The notes under the pieces are model-generated. The model saw nothing but the letters and a program-made list of their open reading frames with translations. It searched no databases and was not told the DNA's origin. A program made the translations under genes and the position numbers. This document shows, piece by piece, positions 35,775-47,404 of a DNA stretch of 64,000 nucleotides. How positions within the stretch are numbered: the first letter of the stretch is position 1; every line of letters begins with the position of its first letter. This DNA comes from Alviniconcha marisindica (Eukaryota > Mollusca > Gastropoda > Provannidae), in assembly GCA_018857735.1 (NCBI GenBank), contig JABMCL010003257.1, positions 410,001 through 474,000 on the forward strand, read 5' to 3'.

Positions 35775-35840
35775 TGCACAGGTCTAAATTTGTGCATAGC
35801 TCTCTCCAAGTACTTCTCCACCTGATCACCCAGGTTTAAC
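35775..35840 (-). CDS. SKIC2: Probable first coding exon(s) of SKIC2
   Basis: Between acceptor GGAGCAG and donor GTAAGA, 66 nt (1+63+2) read LNLGDQVEKYLERAMHKFRP then V, and join in phase (CA|C) to PLPFRF of the 32744-32897 exon. The ATG at 35797-35795 (MHKFRPV) is a candidate start, close to the length expected ahead of the conserved part. The support is splice phase only; residues are not clearly conserved, so an untranslated role is possible. Confidence 0.5.
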
Positions 35841-36299
35841 CTGCTCCAAACACACAAGAAGTTTAAACTTCTCGTGTTACTGTCACGAGACAAGTAAAAG
35901 GAAAGGTTCCTGATACTAAAGTTATAGTGATACTTCTTTTTTGATTGATACAATGATAGGAGTGGTCTACCGGAACCATACATTAAAATATTCTACTACT
36001 ACCTGTTTGCGTAACATGTGTGTTTCTGGAATGCCACCAGCCGGTAGGTTTTTCTTTTCTTTTTATTATCATTATTAGAAAATGATGTCTGAATTTCCTG
36101 AAATATTTCCTGTAGCAGAATAGGATCAGTCTGCTCGTAACATACATGTACCACGTAGACCAATCTGTTCATTATCACAGAAGTTTCGCCTGAAGACAGT
36201 CTAGCAGTCTGCTTCAGGAAGTCAAAATGAAAACTCTGAAATGTTTACCTGAAATAAAACATTACCTACTTGCTTTAATTAATGGTTGCCACGCGTGCC

Positions 36300-36600
36300 C
36301 TTGTTATTCATCAAATCAAGTCTTCATGTTTCATCTTCTGAATGCCATCAGCGCGCCGCCATCTTGCCGTTAGCATTTATCTATGCCGTGCAAGACGTGT
36401 AGTTATGTTAATTGCGTGGGTAATTATTTGAACCTTTTATACAGAGCTACAGGTAAAATTTTACCGAGCTACTAAACATTTCATTAAAAAAAAATCAGGT
36501 TATGCATAAAGTTTGACAATTCTGGATTGCCAGAAACCGTTCTAGTTACAGAGAACCCGGAAGTTTTAAAATGCTGTCTGCTGTGCAGGTGGACAAGGCA
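36300..36600. promoter_or_regulatory. Putative bidirectional promoter of SKIC2 and BCL10
   Basis: The genes diverge from here. A GCCGCCATCTT at 36355-36365 is a perfect YY1-type AAGATGGCGGC site on the minus strand, typically within tens of bases of a start site, in a locally GC-rich spot (cagcgcgccgccatcttgcc). CCGGAAGT at 36557-36564 is a consensus ETS/GABP site. No TATA box is evident. The assignment rests on motif and gene layout only. Confidence 0.6.
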
Positions 36601-36766
36601 CATTCTTCCTTGTTGTAGGCAGCCACCATCCATCAGGCAAGAACTGCTGGTAGATTATGTTGCACTAAACTGATGTTTGTTTCTGATTCTGTAGCTAGTC
36701 GCTAGCGTGCGGAAATCTGGTGCCGGTGCGACGGGATAGAGAAGGATAGACTGCCTCCCACTTGTT

Positions 36767-36819
<53 letters not shown>

Positions 36820-37425
36820 CTTGAGACAGTGTAAGATTTAATTTTAAGGACTTGTGACCAGAGCTGAACTGTGGACTTTGCGAACACCACCTAAAATGCC
36901 GGAATAATCATCAACATGATTGTGGGCATCTAAGGAAAGAAGAATCAAGCTGATGAAATGCCGACGAGAATCAAAGGAAAAAGGAAGGGACGGTGTTTCA
37001 GTTCATTTGCAGTTCAAGCAACTCAATCGGGCCCATTCATTCACGTGGAGATTGCTCTGGAACATTGTATTTTTGCATGGTTGAGAACCCGCACGCTGTG
37101 AGTTCATGCTCGTGTGCGTGTGTGTTAAAACATAGTCGAAACTTCTTGACGTCAGTGACAGTGCTAACGCTGTGTTATACTTATAACGAGTAACATTTAA
37201 ATCTCTTGCGAACAATGTATACACGTGGGTGCTTCCTGGGTCTGTATAATTTGTTTTTAGCCTTTTCGGAGAGATTGAAGGGCAGGTGTTGCCAAACTTG
37301 TGAACAACAGCTTTGCTATAAATGAATAAGACAGCCATCAGAACTCAGCGTGTAGAAAAAAAAGGAAAACTTCTTTTTGTGAAAAAAGTGTTCCGAGTAG
37401 ATGTGAAAAAGAATTGAAGTCAGCC
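36601..37425 (+). other. Putative BCL10 5' untranslated region
   Basis: The stretch upstream of the BCL10 start codon includes a (GA)n tract at 36773-36814 and several short upstream ATGs, each closed by an early stop. No intron was identified in it. The transcript start is not visible. Confidence 0.45.
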
Positions 37426-37503
37426 ATGAATGGAATCCAGCCAGTCAACCAGAGGCAGCAGAGTTTGTCAGACGAAAAACTGTTTGCCCATCTCAAATGT
37501 GAG
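37426..37503 (+). CDS. BCL10: BCL10 exon 1
   Basis: Starts MNGIQPVNQRQQSLSDEKLF and ends AHLKCE at donor GTGAGT, phase 0. SLSDEKLFAHLKCE corresponds to the SLTEEDLTEVKKD start of vertebrate BCL10, and the intron falls at the same place as I recall for vertebrate intron 1. The ATG is the first that opens onto this frame; the frame upstream has stops. Confidence 0.82.
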
Positions 37504-37698
37504 GTGAGTGAGTCTGTTGTTATTACTTTAGTAATAATATACTGTAGTTTATAAGAAGACAATAATAAGTAGTGGGGTCTTAGACTAGTTACAGAGCCCT
37601 TTCTCGAGTGAGCCCTAGGTACATACATTTTATTTAACCAAGCTAAAACAATGGACATCAAAACACACAATATTAAAATTTGTTATCACACAAATGTA

Positions 37699-38335
37699 AT
37701 GTCTCTAGTGTGTGAAGAGATCAAATGTCGTCGAGCGATTCTGTGGCCACACAACTGAGAGCGCTAGCAGGTTAGGTTATAAACATGTCGGTGGTAATTA
37801 CTTGCACATGGCATCTCATGACATGAAGTGATCACCACCACATATATCCACACCTCCCACAGAACCCCCCAACTTCCGCCTCACTTTCAACACCATTCAA
37901 TGGAGATAAAAGCTCCTAGAATCAAAACGAAGCTACAAGCATGTCATAAAACAGACAAAAGATGGTTTGACACAAAGGTTCAAAAGCCATATAGCTAAGA
38001 GATCAAATGTCGTCGAGCGATTCTGTGGCCACACAACTGAGAGCGCTAGCAGGTTAGGTTATAAACATGTCGGTGGTAATTACTTGCACATGGCATCTCA
38101 TGACCATCAGAAAGTGATCCAGCACACACACATATATCCACACACTCACTCTCTCACAGAATCGTTCTACTTTCTTTCGCTAAACTTCCGCCTCACTTTC
38201 AACACAAATTCAAGTGGAGAATGAAAGTTCCAAATATTATTGAATCAAAAACGTAAGTCACAAGCATGTCATAAACAGACAAAAGATGGGGTTTGAAGGC
38301 ACAAAGGTTCAAAAAGCCAATATAGCTAAGTAAAC
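37699..38335. repeat. About 295-bp tandem duplication, first copy indel-ridden
   Basis: gagatcaaatgtcgtcgagc and the following 100 or so bases are identical at 37708 and 37999. After that the first copy loses scattered single bases and short pieces relative to the second, until both reach aaaagcca(a)tatagctaa. The one-sided deletions look like raw long-read error. Confidence 0.75.
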
Positions 38336-39040
38336 TTTATCTGGTTCTCTCATTCCCTGAAAATTAATGTAAACAACAATTAAGTCAGCACAAAACCGTC
38401 CATGCGGGTTATGAAAGTCTGAGCTACAAACCTGTGAAAAGACAGTTCACAACCAGTGTATCATTAAAAACATCGCCTCACATTATAATTTTGCAGTAGG
38501 GTCTTACACTGACTCCATGGAAGAAAACTTTAAGGTATCTTCCAAGTCTGTGGATAGTGGAAGATGGAATACACAAGAGAATTATTTATGGAAAAGTCAA
38601 ACCAAAGCTAATCATGGGCTATTGCGGAGCTGGCCTTTTCACATAATATTAAATAGAAAAGTCAAACCTGTTAATCATGGATACACGGAACAGGCCTTTT
38701 CTAACCAGTAAAATAAAGGAACTCCATTAGGAGGTTTAGATCAGAATGGGAAAAAATGGAGCCTGGCTCGGATAACGAACCAGACCTCTCAGTCAAACAA
38801 AAGGACCAGTAACCCGATGTACTTTAATAAAAAGGACTTTCTCCACACAAATATAATTATCATTTTCATCTTCTTTCTTGACTAATGACAGCCACACTCA
38901 CATCCAAACGCACCCCCCCCCCCCACACACACACACACACACATCCACACAGCCCCCCTCTCTATATCTCCCTCTCCACCCCCCACCCCAAACACTCCCT
39001 CACACACACACGCACACACACACACCACACACACAGGCAT

Positions 39041-39093
<53 letters not shown>

Positions 39094-40601
39094 AAAGCAG
39101 ACTAAATTAGCCCTCCCCCCCCCAAAAAAAAAGAAAAAAAAAAAAAAAGAAGAAGTACTTAATAGTAAGCAGCTAAGAGGGGGTAACACATTATTTTGTG
39201 AATTTCCATCAAAACTTGTATTGCAGAATTTGGCATCTGAGACAGATGGACAGAGAGTGAAAGGCAGGCAAACATGAACTTGATATAAAATAATTATATA
39301 CTAAAATTTCTATACAGTGCTGACATAGGTGGAGGTGTACTAAAATTACTATACAGCACTGGCGTAGGTGGGGGTGGAAGCAGTAGCAGTATCAGGATGT
39401 GGTGTTGACAGCAGGGGGCTGGATACTGATTTTGGGAAATCAGCACACCTTCCCTTGCCATGGTGGTGGAAACAGGAAAATTCCCCAGATGGTAAGGAAA
39501 ACCCACAAACAAACCTGATCACTAAGACATGCCGCATGTCTTAGTGATCAGGTTTGTTTTGTGATGCCTGGCTGGGTTTGGGAACAAGGGGGATTAGAGG
39601 ACGGTGCAGTGTTTCACTGAAGCACACTGCAACAGTACAAGCTTTGCTGAGGAAGGATGTCATCAACCTAAAATGGATGCTTGGAGTTTATTACTGAAGG
39701 TGTCCCGCTTTGACATGGGCTGTGTCACCACACACTGTCACCAGGAAGAACACCAGGGCTACCTTAAGATGCTGTTATAAATGCGCTGCGCAGTTATGTG
39801 GGAACTTTCTTCGGCTGTGATAAGCTCCTTGCAGAACAGCATCCACTCTCCAGAAATGGAGGTAAAGCGTCTGAAGGTAGCATGTTACTACTAGTATTAG
39901 ATTCTCATAGTAATTGGTGCAGAAGCAGCAACAACTGAAGGTGTCATGGCTTCATTTCATCTCATTGCATGGGCTGATACCTCATTTACGTTCTTCCGTC
40001 AATTGCTACCGCTACGTTGAAGTAACGATGAACAGTTGTATTCATCTGGCTGACTACATAGATATTGTGTGTGGTTAATTAATAATTGGATTTTTAACAT
40101 ACTGTTAGCAGTGAAGGGTCACCTCAGGAGGATCAAACTGTCATAGCTGTCGACCCCTTTTGGGAGTAAACTGTAGTCCAGTGTTTGTGAACCTGTATTT
40201 CCCTTATGCAGGCCAGGGTCTTTTGTTATTTTCCCTGGTGGCAGTGGCATTTTGAATTCCACCAACATGTGTGGCAGTGGAATGAAGAAGCAATGTTGTG
40301 CTAAATACATATGCACGACTTCAAATCTCACTTTTAACAACATTTTTTAGCCTATTGTACTAGGCCAGTCAGTGTGCATTTGGTGATGGCGAGTATCGGC
40401 TGCTCGTTCAACAGTTTTTCAGTCTTTTTTCTCAGTTTAAAACAACAACAAAATCTCATGAAAATTGTGTTTTCCTGTATCCATTTTCCAGTATGGCCAT
40501 ATCGCCCCAAAATAATGATTTTTTTCTTTTTTTATACTGGTAAACTGTACGGGTTGACAGGTATGAAACTGTCATAGCCAAATGGACATTCTAAAATTCT
40601 C

Positions 40602-40666
<65 letters not shown>

Positions 40667-41518
40667 CCTTTCGTCAATCAAATGTACCGACTCAATCTAT
40701 ACATCAATGTAAAACAAAACATACATGTATGTACACAAACATCAAATACAAATTCTCCTATCACCAATATCAGAGTCATGTCACTTGGAACTATCTCATC
40801 TTTTCTGTCTACCTCTCTGAAATATACTATAATACTTCTCTTTCACTAGTTTCAGTTAATGCTAGTTAAACACCCATCTATTTTCTGAAACCTCCCAGTA
40901 ATCCTGATCCTCAGCTGCTTCAAGTATTTGCAGGAGGGATCCATGGATGACATATAATGATATATATATATGCTTATATTTGTTCATATCTTAAACTTAT
41001 GTGTATCCATGTTTTATAGTGTTTTTTAATCACAGCATATAATTTTATGTTGGATTGTAAAGTGAAAGTGTGTTGGGCCAATGCAGTTGTGTAAGGTGCT
41101 ATAAAATTGTTAAATATTTTTATTATTAACTTTTCTCTTGCTCTGTTGTTCTGGGTTTTGGTTTGTTTATTTTATATATATTTTTTTTCTTAATTGTGGT
41201 GGGCTGTATGCATATTATTTCATACAGTTTCGCATAGAGCACTTTCAGAATCTCAAAGCACTTTACAACTTAAAGAAAAACATACAATGCACAAATACCC
41301 ATAATTATACAAATCAATAGTATACAAGCGTATAAAACATATGAAAATTAACAAACAACTTTATACAAAACATGGCAAAAACACACACACAAAATCATGC
41401 GCACACTCATGCGCATGAGTACACGCATGCACGCACGCACGCACACACACACCATGTGCTTATAAACCAGTGCTTGGAGTTTGTGTACAGACCTGCCTGC
41501 CCCACACCCTCATTTCAC
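38336..41518. other. BCL10 intron 1 body
   Basis: Mostly unique. It contains (CA)n at 38924-38942 and 39041-39092, poly-C and poly-A at 39112-39150, a perfect hairpin at 39508-39561, (AT)n at 40604-40660 and 40962-40970, and a (GCAC/GCAT) tract near 41400-41455. 39296-39360 holds a short two-copy repeat (actaaaatt[a/t]ctatacag). No gene was recognised. Confidence 0.65.
39508..39561. repeat. Perfect hairpin (about 25-bp arms, 3-base loop)
   Basis: aaacctgatcactaagacat then g, ccg, and c then atgtcttagtgatcaggttt. The arms are perfectly complementary. Such near-palindromes are rarely stable in replication; it may mark a recent foldback or inverted-duplication event. Confidence 0.9.
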
Positions 41519-41942
41519 ACTTACCTTCACTGCTACAGGTGTTGGAGTTTCTGCGGCAAATTTTGACCACATTGCTCATCCCTGATCTCCCCCCTGACTG
41601 CCTCACACCCTGATTTCACACTTACCTTTACTGCTACAGGTGTTGGAGTTTCTGCGGCAAATTTTGACCACATTGCTCATCCCTGATCTCCCCCCTGCCT
41701 GCCTCACACCCTAATTTCACACTTACCTTCACTGCCACAGGTGTTGGAGTCTCTGCAGCAAGTTCTGACCACATTGCTCATCCCTGATCTCTGACCTGCC
41801 TGCCCCACACCCTGATTTCACACTTACCTTCATTGCCACAGGTGTTGGAGTCTCTGCGGCAAATTCTGACCACATTGCTCATCCCTGATCTCCCCCCTGC
41901 CTGCCTCACACCCTGATTTCACACTTACCTTCACTGCCACAG
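41519..41942 (+). repeat. Four 101-bp tandem copies of the BCL10 exon 2 acceptor and start
   Basis: Decoy AG|GTGTTGGAG sites stand at 41539, 41640, 41741 and 41842, exactly 101 bp apart, before the true one at 41943. Each is followed by 53 or so nt of exon 2-like sequence that stays open (VLEFLRQILTTLLIPD or VLESLRQILTTLLIPD, versus VLESMRQILTTSLMPD in the real exon). Each also keeps a pyrimidine tract and no good donor. Confidence 0.96.
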
Positions 41943-42222
41943 GTGTTGGAGTCCATGCGACAAATTCTGACGACCTCGCTCATGCCCGATCGACACATGG
42001 ACTTCCTGCGTTCGAGGCACATCCTGTCAGAGGAAGACTGCGATGAGATCAGCCATCCCCCCACTCGCCGGAAGAGGGCGTCCACCTTTCTGAACATCTT
42101 GGGGAAGAAAGGGGCGGAAGCCTATGATGCCCTGTGTGAAGCTCTCCGGGAGGAAGGGACCCAGACCTTCCTGCTGCGGCAGCTGCATGAGGACTTCGAG
42201 CGACGACTTCTACGGTACAGAG
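41943..42222 (+). CDS. BCL10: BCL10 exon 2, CARD domain
   Basis: This 280-nt exon (93 codons + 1) starts in phase 0. It reads VLESMRQILTTSLMPDRHMD, FLRSRHILSEEDCDEISHPP, TRRKRASTFLNILGKKGAEA, YDALCEALREEGTQTFLLRQ and LHEDFERRLLRYR. This is a full six-helix CARD; the RHxDxLRxxxILSxED and TxxFL positions are conserved with BCL10. Acceptor CCACAG, donor GTAGGA after AGAG. Both edges are the seeds of tandem arrays. Confidence 0.93.
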
Positions 42223-44335
42223 GTAGGACTTGGATGGGACCAGCCCTAATTTTTGACATGACAGTACAGAGGTGGGACTTGGGTGGGATGGGTGTTAAAC
42301 TTTGAATGACAGCTGTGACAGTACAGAGGTAGGACTTGGATGGGACCAGCCCTAATTTTTGACATGACAGTACAGAGGTGGGACTTGGGTGGGATGGGTG
42401 TTAGATTTTGAATGACAGCTGTGACAGTACAGAGGTAGGACTTGGATGGGACCAGCCCTAATTTTTGACATGACAGTACAGAGGTGGGACTTGGGTGGGA
42501 TGGGTGTTAGACTTTGAATGACAGCTGTGACAGTACAGAGGTGGGACCTGGGTGGGATGGGTGTTGGACTTTGAATGACAGCTGTGACAGTACAGAGGCA
42601 TGACTTGGGTGGGATGGGTGTTAGACTTTGAGTGACAGCTGTGACAGTACAGAGGTGGGACCTGGGTGGGATGGGTGTTAGACTTTGAATGACAGCTGTG
42701 ACAGTACAGAGGCGGGACCTGGGTGGGATGGGTGTTAGACTTTTAGTGACAGCTGTGACAGTACAGAGGTGGGACCTGGGTGGGATGGGTGTTAGACTTT
42801 GAATGACAGCTGTGACAGTACAGAGGTGGGACTTGGGTGGGATGGGTGTTAGACTTTGAATGACAGCTGTGACAGTACAGAGGTGGGACCTGGGTGGGAT
42901 GGGTGTTAGATTTGAATGACAGCTGTGACAGTACAGAGGTGACTTGGGTGGGATGGGTGTTAGACTTTGAATGACAGCTGTGACAGTACAGAGGCATGAC
43001 TTGGGTGGGATGGGTGTTAGACTTTGAATGACAGCTGTGACAGTACAGAGCATGACTTGGGTGGGATGGGTGTTAGACTTTGAGTGACAGCTGTGACAGT
43101 ACAAAGGTGGGACCTGGGTGGGATGGGTGTTAGGACTTTGAATGACAGCTGTGACAGTACAGAGACATGACTTGGGTGGGATGGGTGTTGGACTTTGAAT
43201 GACAGCTGTGACAGTACAGAGGCATGACTTGGGTGGGATGGGTGTTAGACTTTGAGTGACAGCTGTGACAGTACAGAGGTGGGACCTGGGTGGGATGGGT
43301 GTTAGACTTTGAGTGAGAGCTGTGACAGTACAGAGGTGGGACCTGGGTGGGATGGGTGTTGGACTTTGAATGACAGCTGTGACAGTACAGAGGCATGACT
43401 TGGGTGGGATGGGTGTTAGACTTTGAGTGACAGCTGTGACAGTACAGAGGTGGGACCTGGGTGGGATGGGTGTTAGACTTTGAGTGAGAGCTGTGACAGT
43501 ACAGAGGTGGGACCTGGGTGGGATGGGTATTAGACTTTGAGTGACAGCTGTAACAGTACAGTGAAGGGATTTGGATGGGATGGGTGTTAGATTTTGAATG
43601 ACAGCTGTGACAGTACAGAGGCATGACTTGGGTGGGATGGGTGTTAGACTTTGAATGACAGCTGTGACAGTACAGAGGCATGACTTGGGTGGGATGGGTG
43701 TTAGACTTTGAATGACAGCTGTGACAGTACAGAGACATGACTTGGGTGGGATGGGTGTTAGACTTTGAGTGACAGCTGTGACAGTACAAAGGTGGGACCT
43801 GGGTGGGATGGGTGTTGGACTTTGAATGACAGCTGTGACAGTACAGAGACATGACTTGGGTGGGATGGGTGTTGGACTTTGAATGACAGCTGTGACAGTA
43901 CAGAGGCATGACTTGGGTGGGATGGGTGTTAGACTTTGAGTGACAGCTGTGACAGTACAGAGGTGGGACCTGGGTGGGATGGGTGTTAGACTTTGAGTGA
44001 GAGCTGTGACAGTACAGAGGTGGGACCTGGGTGGGATGGGTATTAGACTTTGAGTGACAGCTGTAACAGTACAGTGAAGGGATTTGGATGGGATGGGTGT
44101 TAGACTTTGAGTGACAGCTGTAACAGCACAGTGGAGGGATTTGGGTGGGATGGGTGTTAGACTTTGAGTGACAGCTGTGACAGCACAGTGGAGGGATTTG
44201 GTGGGATGGGTGTTAGACTTTGAGTGACAGCTGTGACAGCACAGAGACATGATTTGGGTGGGATGGGTGTTAGACTTTGAGTGACAGCTGTACAACAGGG
44301 TTGTGAGACTGGTGGGATGGTCAACTTTGAGTTAA
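42214..44335. repeat. 57-bp array anchored on the BCL10 exon 2 donor
   Basis: About 37 copies of gacagtacagaggtgggacc / tgggtgggatgggtgttaga / ctttgaatgacagctgt. Each repeats the last nine or so exon bases and donor (GTACAGAG|GTAGGAC becomes GTACAGAG|GTGGGAC). gacagctg also resembles the exon 3 acceptor (gacagAGCTG). The long minus-strand open frame here is a period artefact. 43330-44090 shows higher-order repetition. Confidence 0.96.
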
Positions 44336-44361
44336 GCTGTACTCTCCTCCGTCTCTGACAG

Positions 44362-44711
44362 AGCTGGTAGAGCAGCAGAATCAGCAGCAGGCGCTGCATC
44401 CAATCTCACCACCATCCCTCCAGCCACCTTCCCCATCCACACCTCTTCACCATGCAGAGCATGTCTCACCAGGGGGCGCCACTCCTCCCCTCTCCCCCAG
44501 CTCCGCGTCCTCTCTGTGCGGTGCCTCGTGTGTGTCCAACACGAGCGGCATCTCCATGACAACGGGCCAGTCAAGGGAGGAGGAAGGGGTCGTCAGCTTG
44601 CAGAAGCCGAGGCTGAATGTTGCACAGTACCTGCAGAGTCTCACCATCAGAGAGGAGAGCCCAGCTGTTACATCCTCTGCATCCTCAGAATCATCCACCT
44701 CCAGCTTCCAG
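44362..44711 (+). CDS. BCL10: BCL10 exon 3, Ser/Pro-rich linker
   Basis: This 350-nt exon (2+348) reads ELVEQQNQQQALHPISPPSL, then a Pro/Ser stretch, SSASSLCGASCVSNTSGISM, TTGQSREEEGVVSLQKPRLN and VAQYLQSLTIREESPAVTS, ending STSSFQ. Acceptor CTGACAG, donor GTAAGC. LNVAQYLQSL is a possible amphipathic helix. The region is equivalent to the variable Ser/Thr-rich C-terminal part of BCL10; function of this insert is unknown. Confidence 0.85.
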
Positions 44712-46440
44712 GTAAGCAATAATTACAACACAGCTGAGTCTGAGATAGTGCTGATACACTGAAGAGAAGGAGAAAAAAAAGCTTGAAGAAGCTTCCCCAG
44801 TGTAAGCGATAGGTACAACGCAGCAGTCTGAGATAGTGTTGATACACTGAAGAGGAAAAAAACAGCTTGAAGAAGCTTCCCCTGTGTAAGCGATAGTTAC
44901 AACGCAGCTCAGTCTGAGATAGTGCTGATACACTGAAGAGAAGGGGAAAAAAAGCTTGAAGAAGCTTCCCCAGTGTAAGTGATAGGTACAACGCAGCAGT
45001 CTGAGATAGTGTTGATACACTGAAGAGAAAAAAAACAGCTTGAAGAAGCTTCCCCTGTGTAAGGATAGTTACAACGCAGCTCAGTCTGAGATAGTGCTGA
45101 TACACTGAAGAGAAAGAAAAAACCAGCTTCAAGAAGCTTCCCCAGTGTAAGCGATAGTTACAACGCAGCAGTTTGAGATAGTATTGATACACTGAAGAGA
45201 AAGAAAAAAAACAGCTTAAAGAAGCTTCCCCAGCGTAAGCGATAGTTACAATGCAGCTCAGTCTGAGATAGTGCTGATACACTGAAGAGAAAGAAAAAAC
45301 CAGCTTCAAGAAGCTTCCCCAGTGTAAGCGATAGTTACAACGCAGCAGTTTGAGATAGTATTGATACACTGAAGAGAAAGAAAAAAAAAAGCTTAAAGAA
45401 GCTTCCCCAGCGTAAGCGATAGTTACAATGCAGCTCAGTCTGAGATAGTGCTGATACACTGAAGAGAAAGAAAAAAACAGCTTGAAGAAGTTTCCCCAGT
45501 GTAAGCGATAGTTACAACGCAGCAGTTTGACATAGTGCTGATACACTGAAGAGAAGGGAAAAAAAAGCTTGAAGAAGCTTCCCCAGTGTAAGTGGTAGGT
45601 ACAACGCAGCAGTCTGAGATAGTGTTGATACACTGAAGAGAAAAAAAACAGCTTGAAGAAGCTTCCCCTGTGTAAGCGATAGTTACAATGCAGCTCAGTC
45701 TGAGATAGTGCTGATACACTGAAGAGAAAGAAAAAAACAGCTTGAAGAAGCTTCCCCAGTGTAAGCGATAGTTACAACGCAGCAGTTTGAGATAGTATTG
45801 ATACTCTGAAGAGAAAGAAAAAAACAGCTTGAAGAAGCTTCTCCAGTGTAAGCGATAGTTACAACGCAGCTCAGTCTGAGATAGTGCTGATACACTGAAG
45901 AGAAAGGAAAAAAAAGCTTAAAGCAGCTTCCCCAGCGTAAGCGATAGTTACAATGCAGCTCAGTCTGAGATAGTGCTGATACACTGAAGAGAAAGAAAAA
46001 AACAGCTTGAAGAAGCTTCCCCTGTGTAAGCGATAGTTACAACACAGCTCAGTCTGAGATAGTGCTGATACACTGAAGAGAAAGAAAAAACCAGCTTCAA
46101 GAAGCTTCCCCAGTGTAAGCGATAGTTACAATGCAGCAGTTTGAGATAGTATTGATACACTGAAGAGAAAGAAAAAAACAGCTTGAAGAAGCTTCTCCAG
46201 CGTAAGCGATAGTTACAATGCAGCTCAGTCTGAGATAGTGCTGATACACTGAAGAGAAAGAAAAAAAACAGCTTAAAGAAGCTTCCCCAGCATAAGTGAT
46301 AGTTACAATGCAGCTCAGTCTGAGATAGTGCTGATACACTGAAGAGAAAGAAAAAAACAGCTTGAAGAAGCTTCTCCAGCGTAAGCGATAGTTACAACGC
46401 AGCAGTCTGAGATAGTGCCGATACACTGAAGAAGAAGAAA
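44703..46440. repeat. About 88-bp array anchored on the BCL10 exon 3 donor
   Basis: About 19 copies of agcttccccagtgtaagcga / tagttacaacgcagctcagt / ctgagatagtgctgatacac / tgaagagaaagaaaaaaac. The first unit begins inside exon 3 (AGCTTCCAG|GTAAGCAATA), so the last nine exon bases and the donor are copied; a TGT or CGT insertion weakens the copies to CCAG(T/C)GTAAGC but keeps GTAAGC. Confidence 0.96.
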
Positions 46441-47404
46441 AAGCAGTTTCATGTTTTTGCACATTTGTAGGAACTGTGAAACTGCATTAATCAATTGCTT
46501 AATCATGCTTATAATATTTGTTTGTGGTATTGTCGTGTTTATTTGTGTCTGTCATATAGCAAGGACTGGCTGTTAGATAGGTCCAAATGGACCTAAGACT
46601 ACTATACTTCAGTATTAAGGTTTTCGAGTTTGAGTTTGAGTTCCCCAGTGTTGCCTTTGAAATGGTTTAAGCACTTATCTCTTGTTGACAGCTGCCCTGT
46701 ATCATTCTTTACAAAGCAGATCATCAAACCACCACCTTTTTATGTATGCGTGTTAGTCTCCTCTTGGTGATTGAGGGTGTATTGTCCTTGGCTTTGTGCC
46801 TGCAGGACAGTGTCTCAAGCTCCCCAACACTTCGGATCTTTTCAGAGATTCAGGCTGCTTGTGATGTTTGCTTTGCCTGCCAGTCTGTCTGCTTTGTGGT
46901 CAGTTAAGTTTAAGGTGGTGTCTTTGCGCCCAAGAAAGCCCATATGCACTCCACCCCATCTCTCATAAGTTGTCGTAGTGTTGAATTGCCTTTGAAACAG
47001 TTCCAATGTTGGTCCGATTGACAGTGGCTCTTTTTTACCCTTTTATGGGAGTTCATCAGGCACTTCATCTTTCTGAGCCCATCTCCTCCTGGGGATCACT
47101 GGTGTGATATCCTTGGCTTTCTGGCCACAGATAGTGTATGTCTCAAGCTGCTCAACACTCTTTCCAGTAATCTGCTCTGTCATTTCCTGTGACTCCTGCA
47201 TGGCCAGGACAGTTAATCCACTGTAGTCTTCAGAGGTGGATGTCGAACATTGTCTCGTGCCAGCCTGAGCTTCCCAAGCTACTTTTCACTTTTTGCCGGA
47301 AGGTCACCGAATCAGTGATGTAGATGCACTCCAGAACGCTCAGATGCTCCTCCCCAGCCATCAGAATGTTGGCTTTGACTTTATGCCATTGTTCACCTGA
47401 CAAT
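46441..47404. other. BCL10 intron 3, unique part with dispersed repeat
   Basis: Contains ctccaccccatctctcataa / gttgtcgtagtgttgaattg, shared in part with 32223, and two internal related blocks (ttgtgcctgcaggacagtgt at 46793; tggccacagatagtgtatgt at 47123). Probably one or more old interspersed elements. No gene recognised. Confidence 0.55.

Noticed and set aside
42352..44295. Long open frame (about 650 codons) on the minus strand
   Set aside because: It is produced by the 57-bp repeat, a multiple of three without a stop in that frame. No start context, splice signals or family match, and it lies in a BCL10 intron.
44362..44722. Alternative plus-strand frames in BCL10 exon 3
   Set aside because: Only one frame joins in phase with both neighbouring exons.
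46771..46968. Possible coding segment in BCL10 intron 3
   Set aside because: Shares text with the dispersed repeat at 32223 and has no supporting splice sites.
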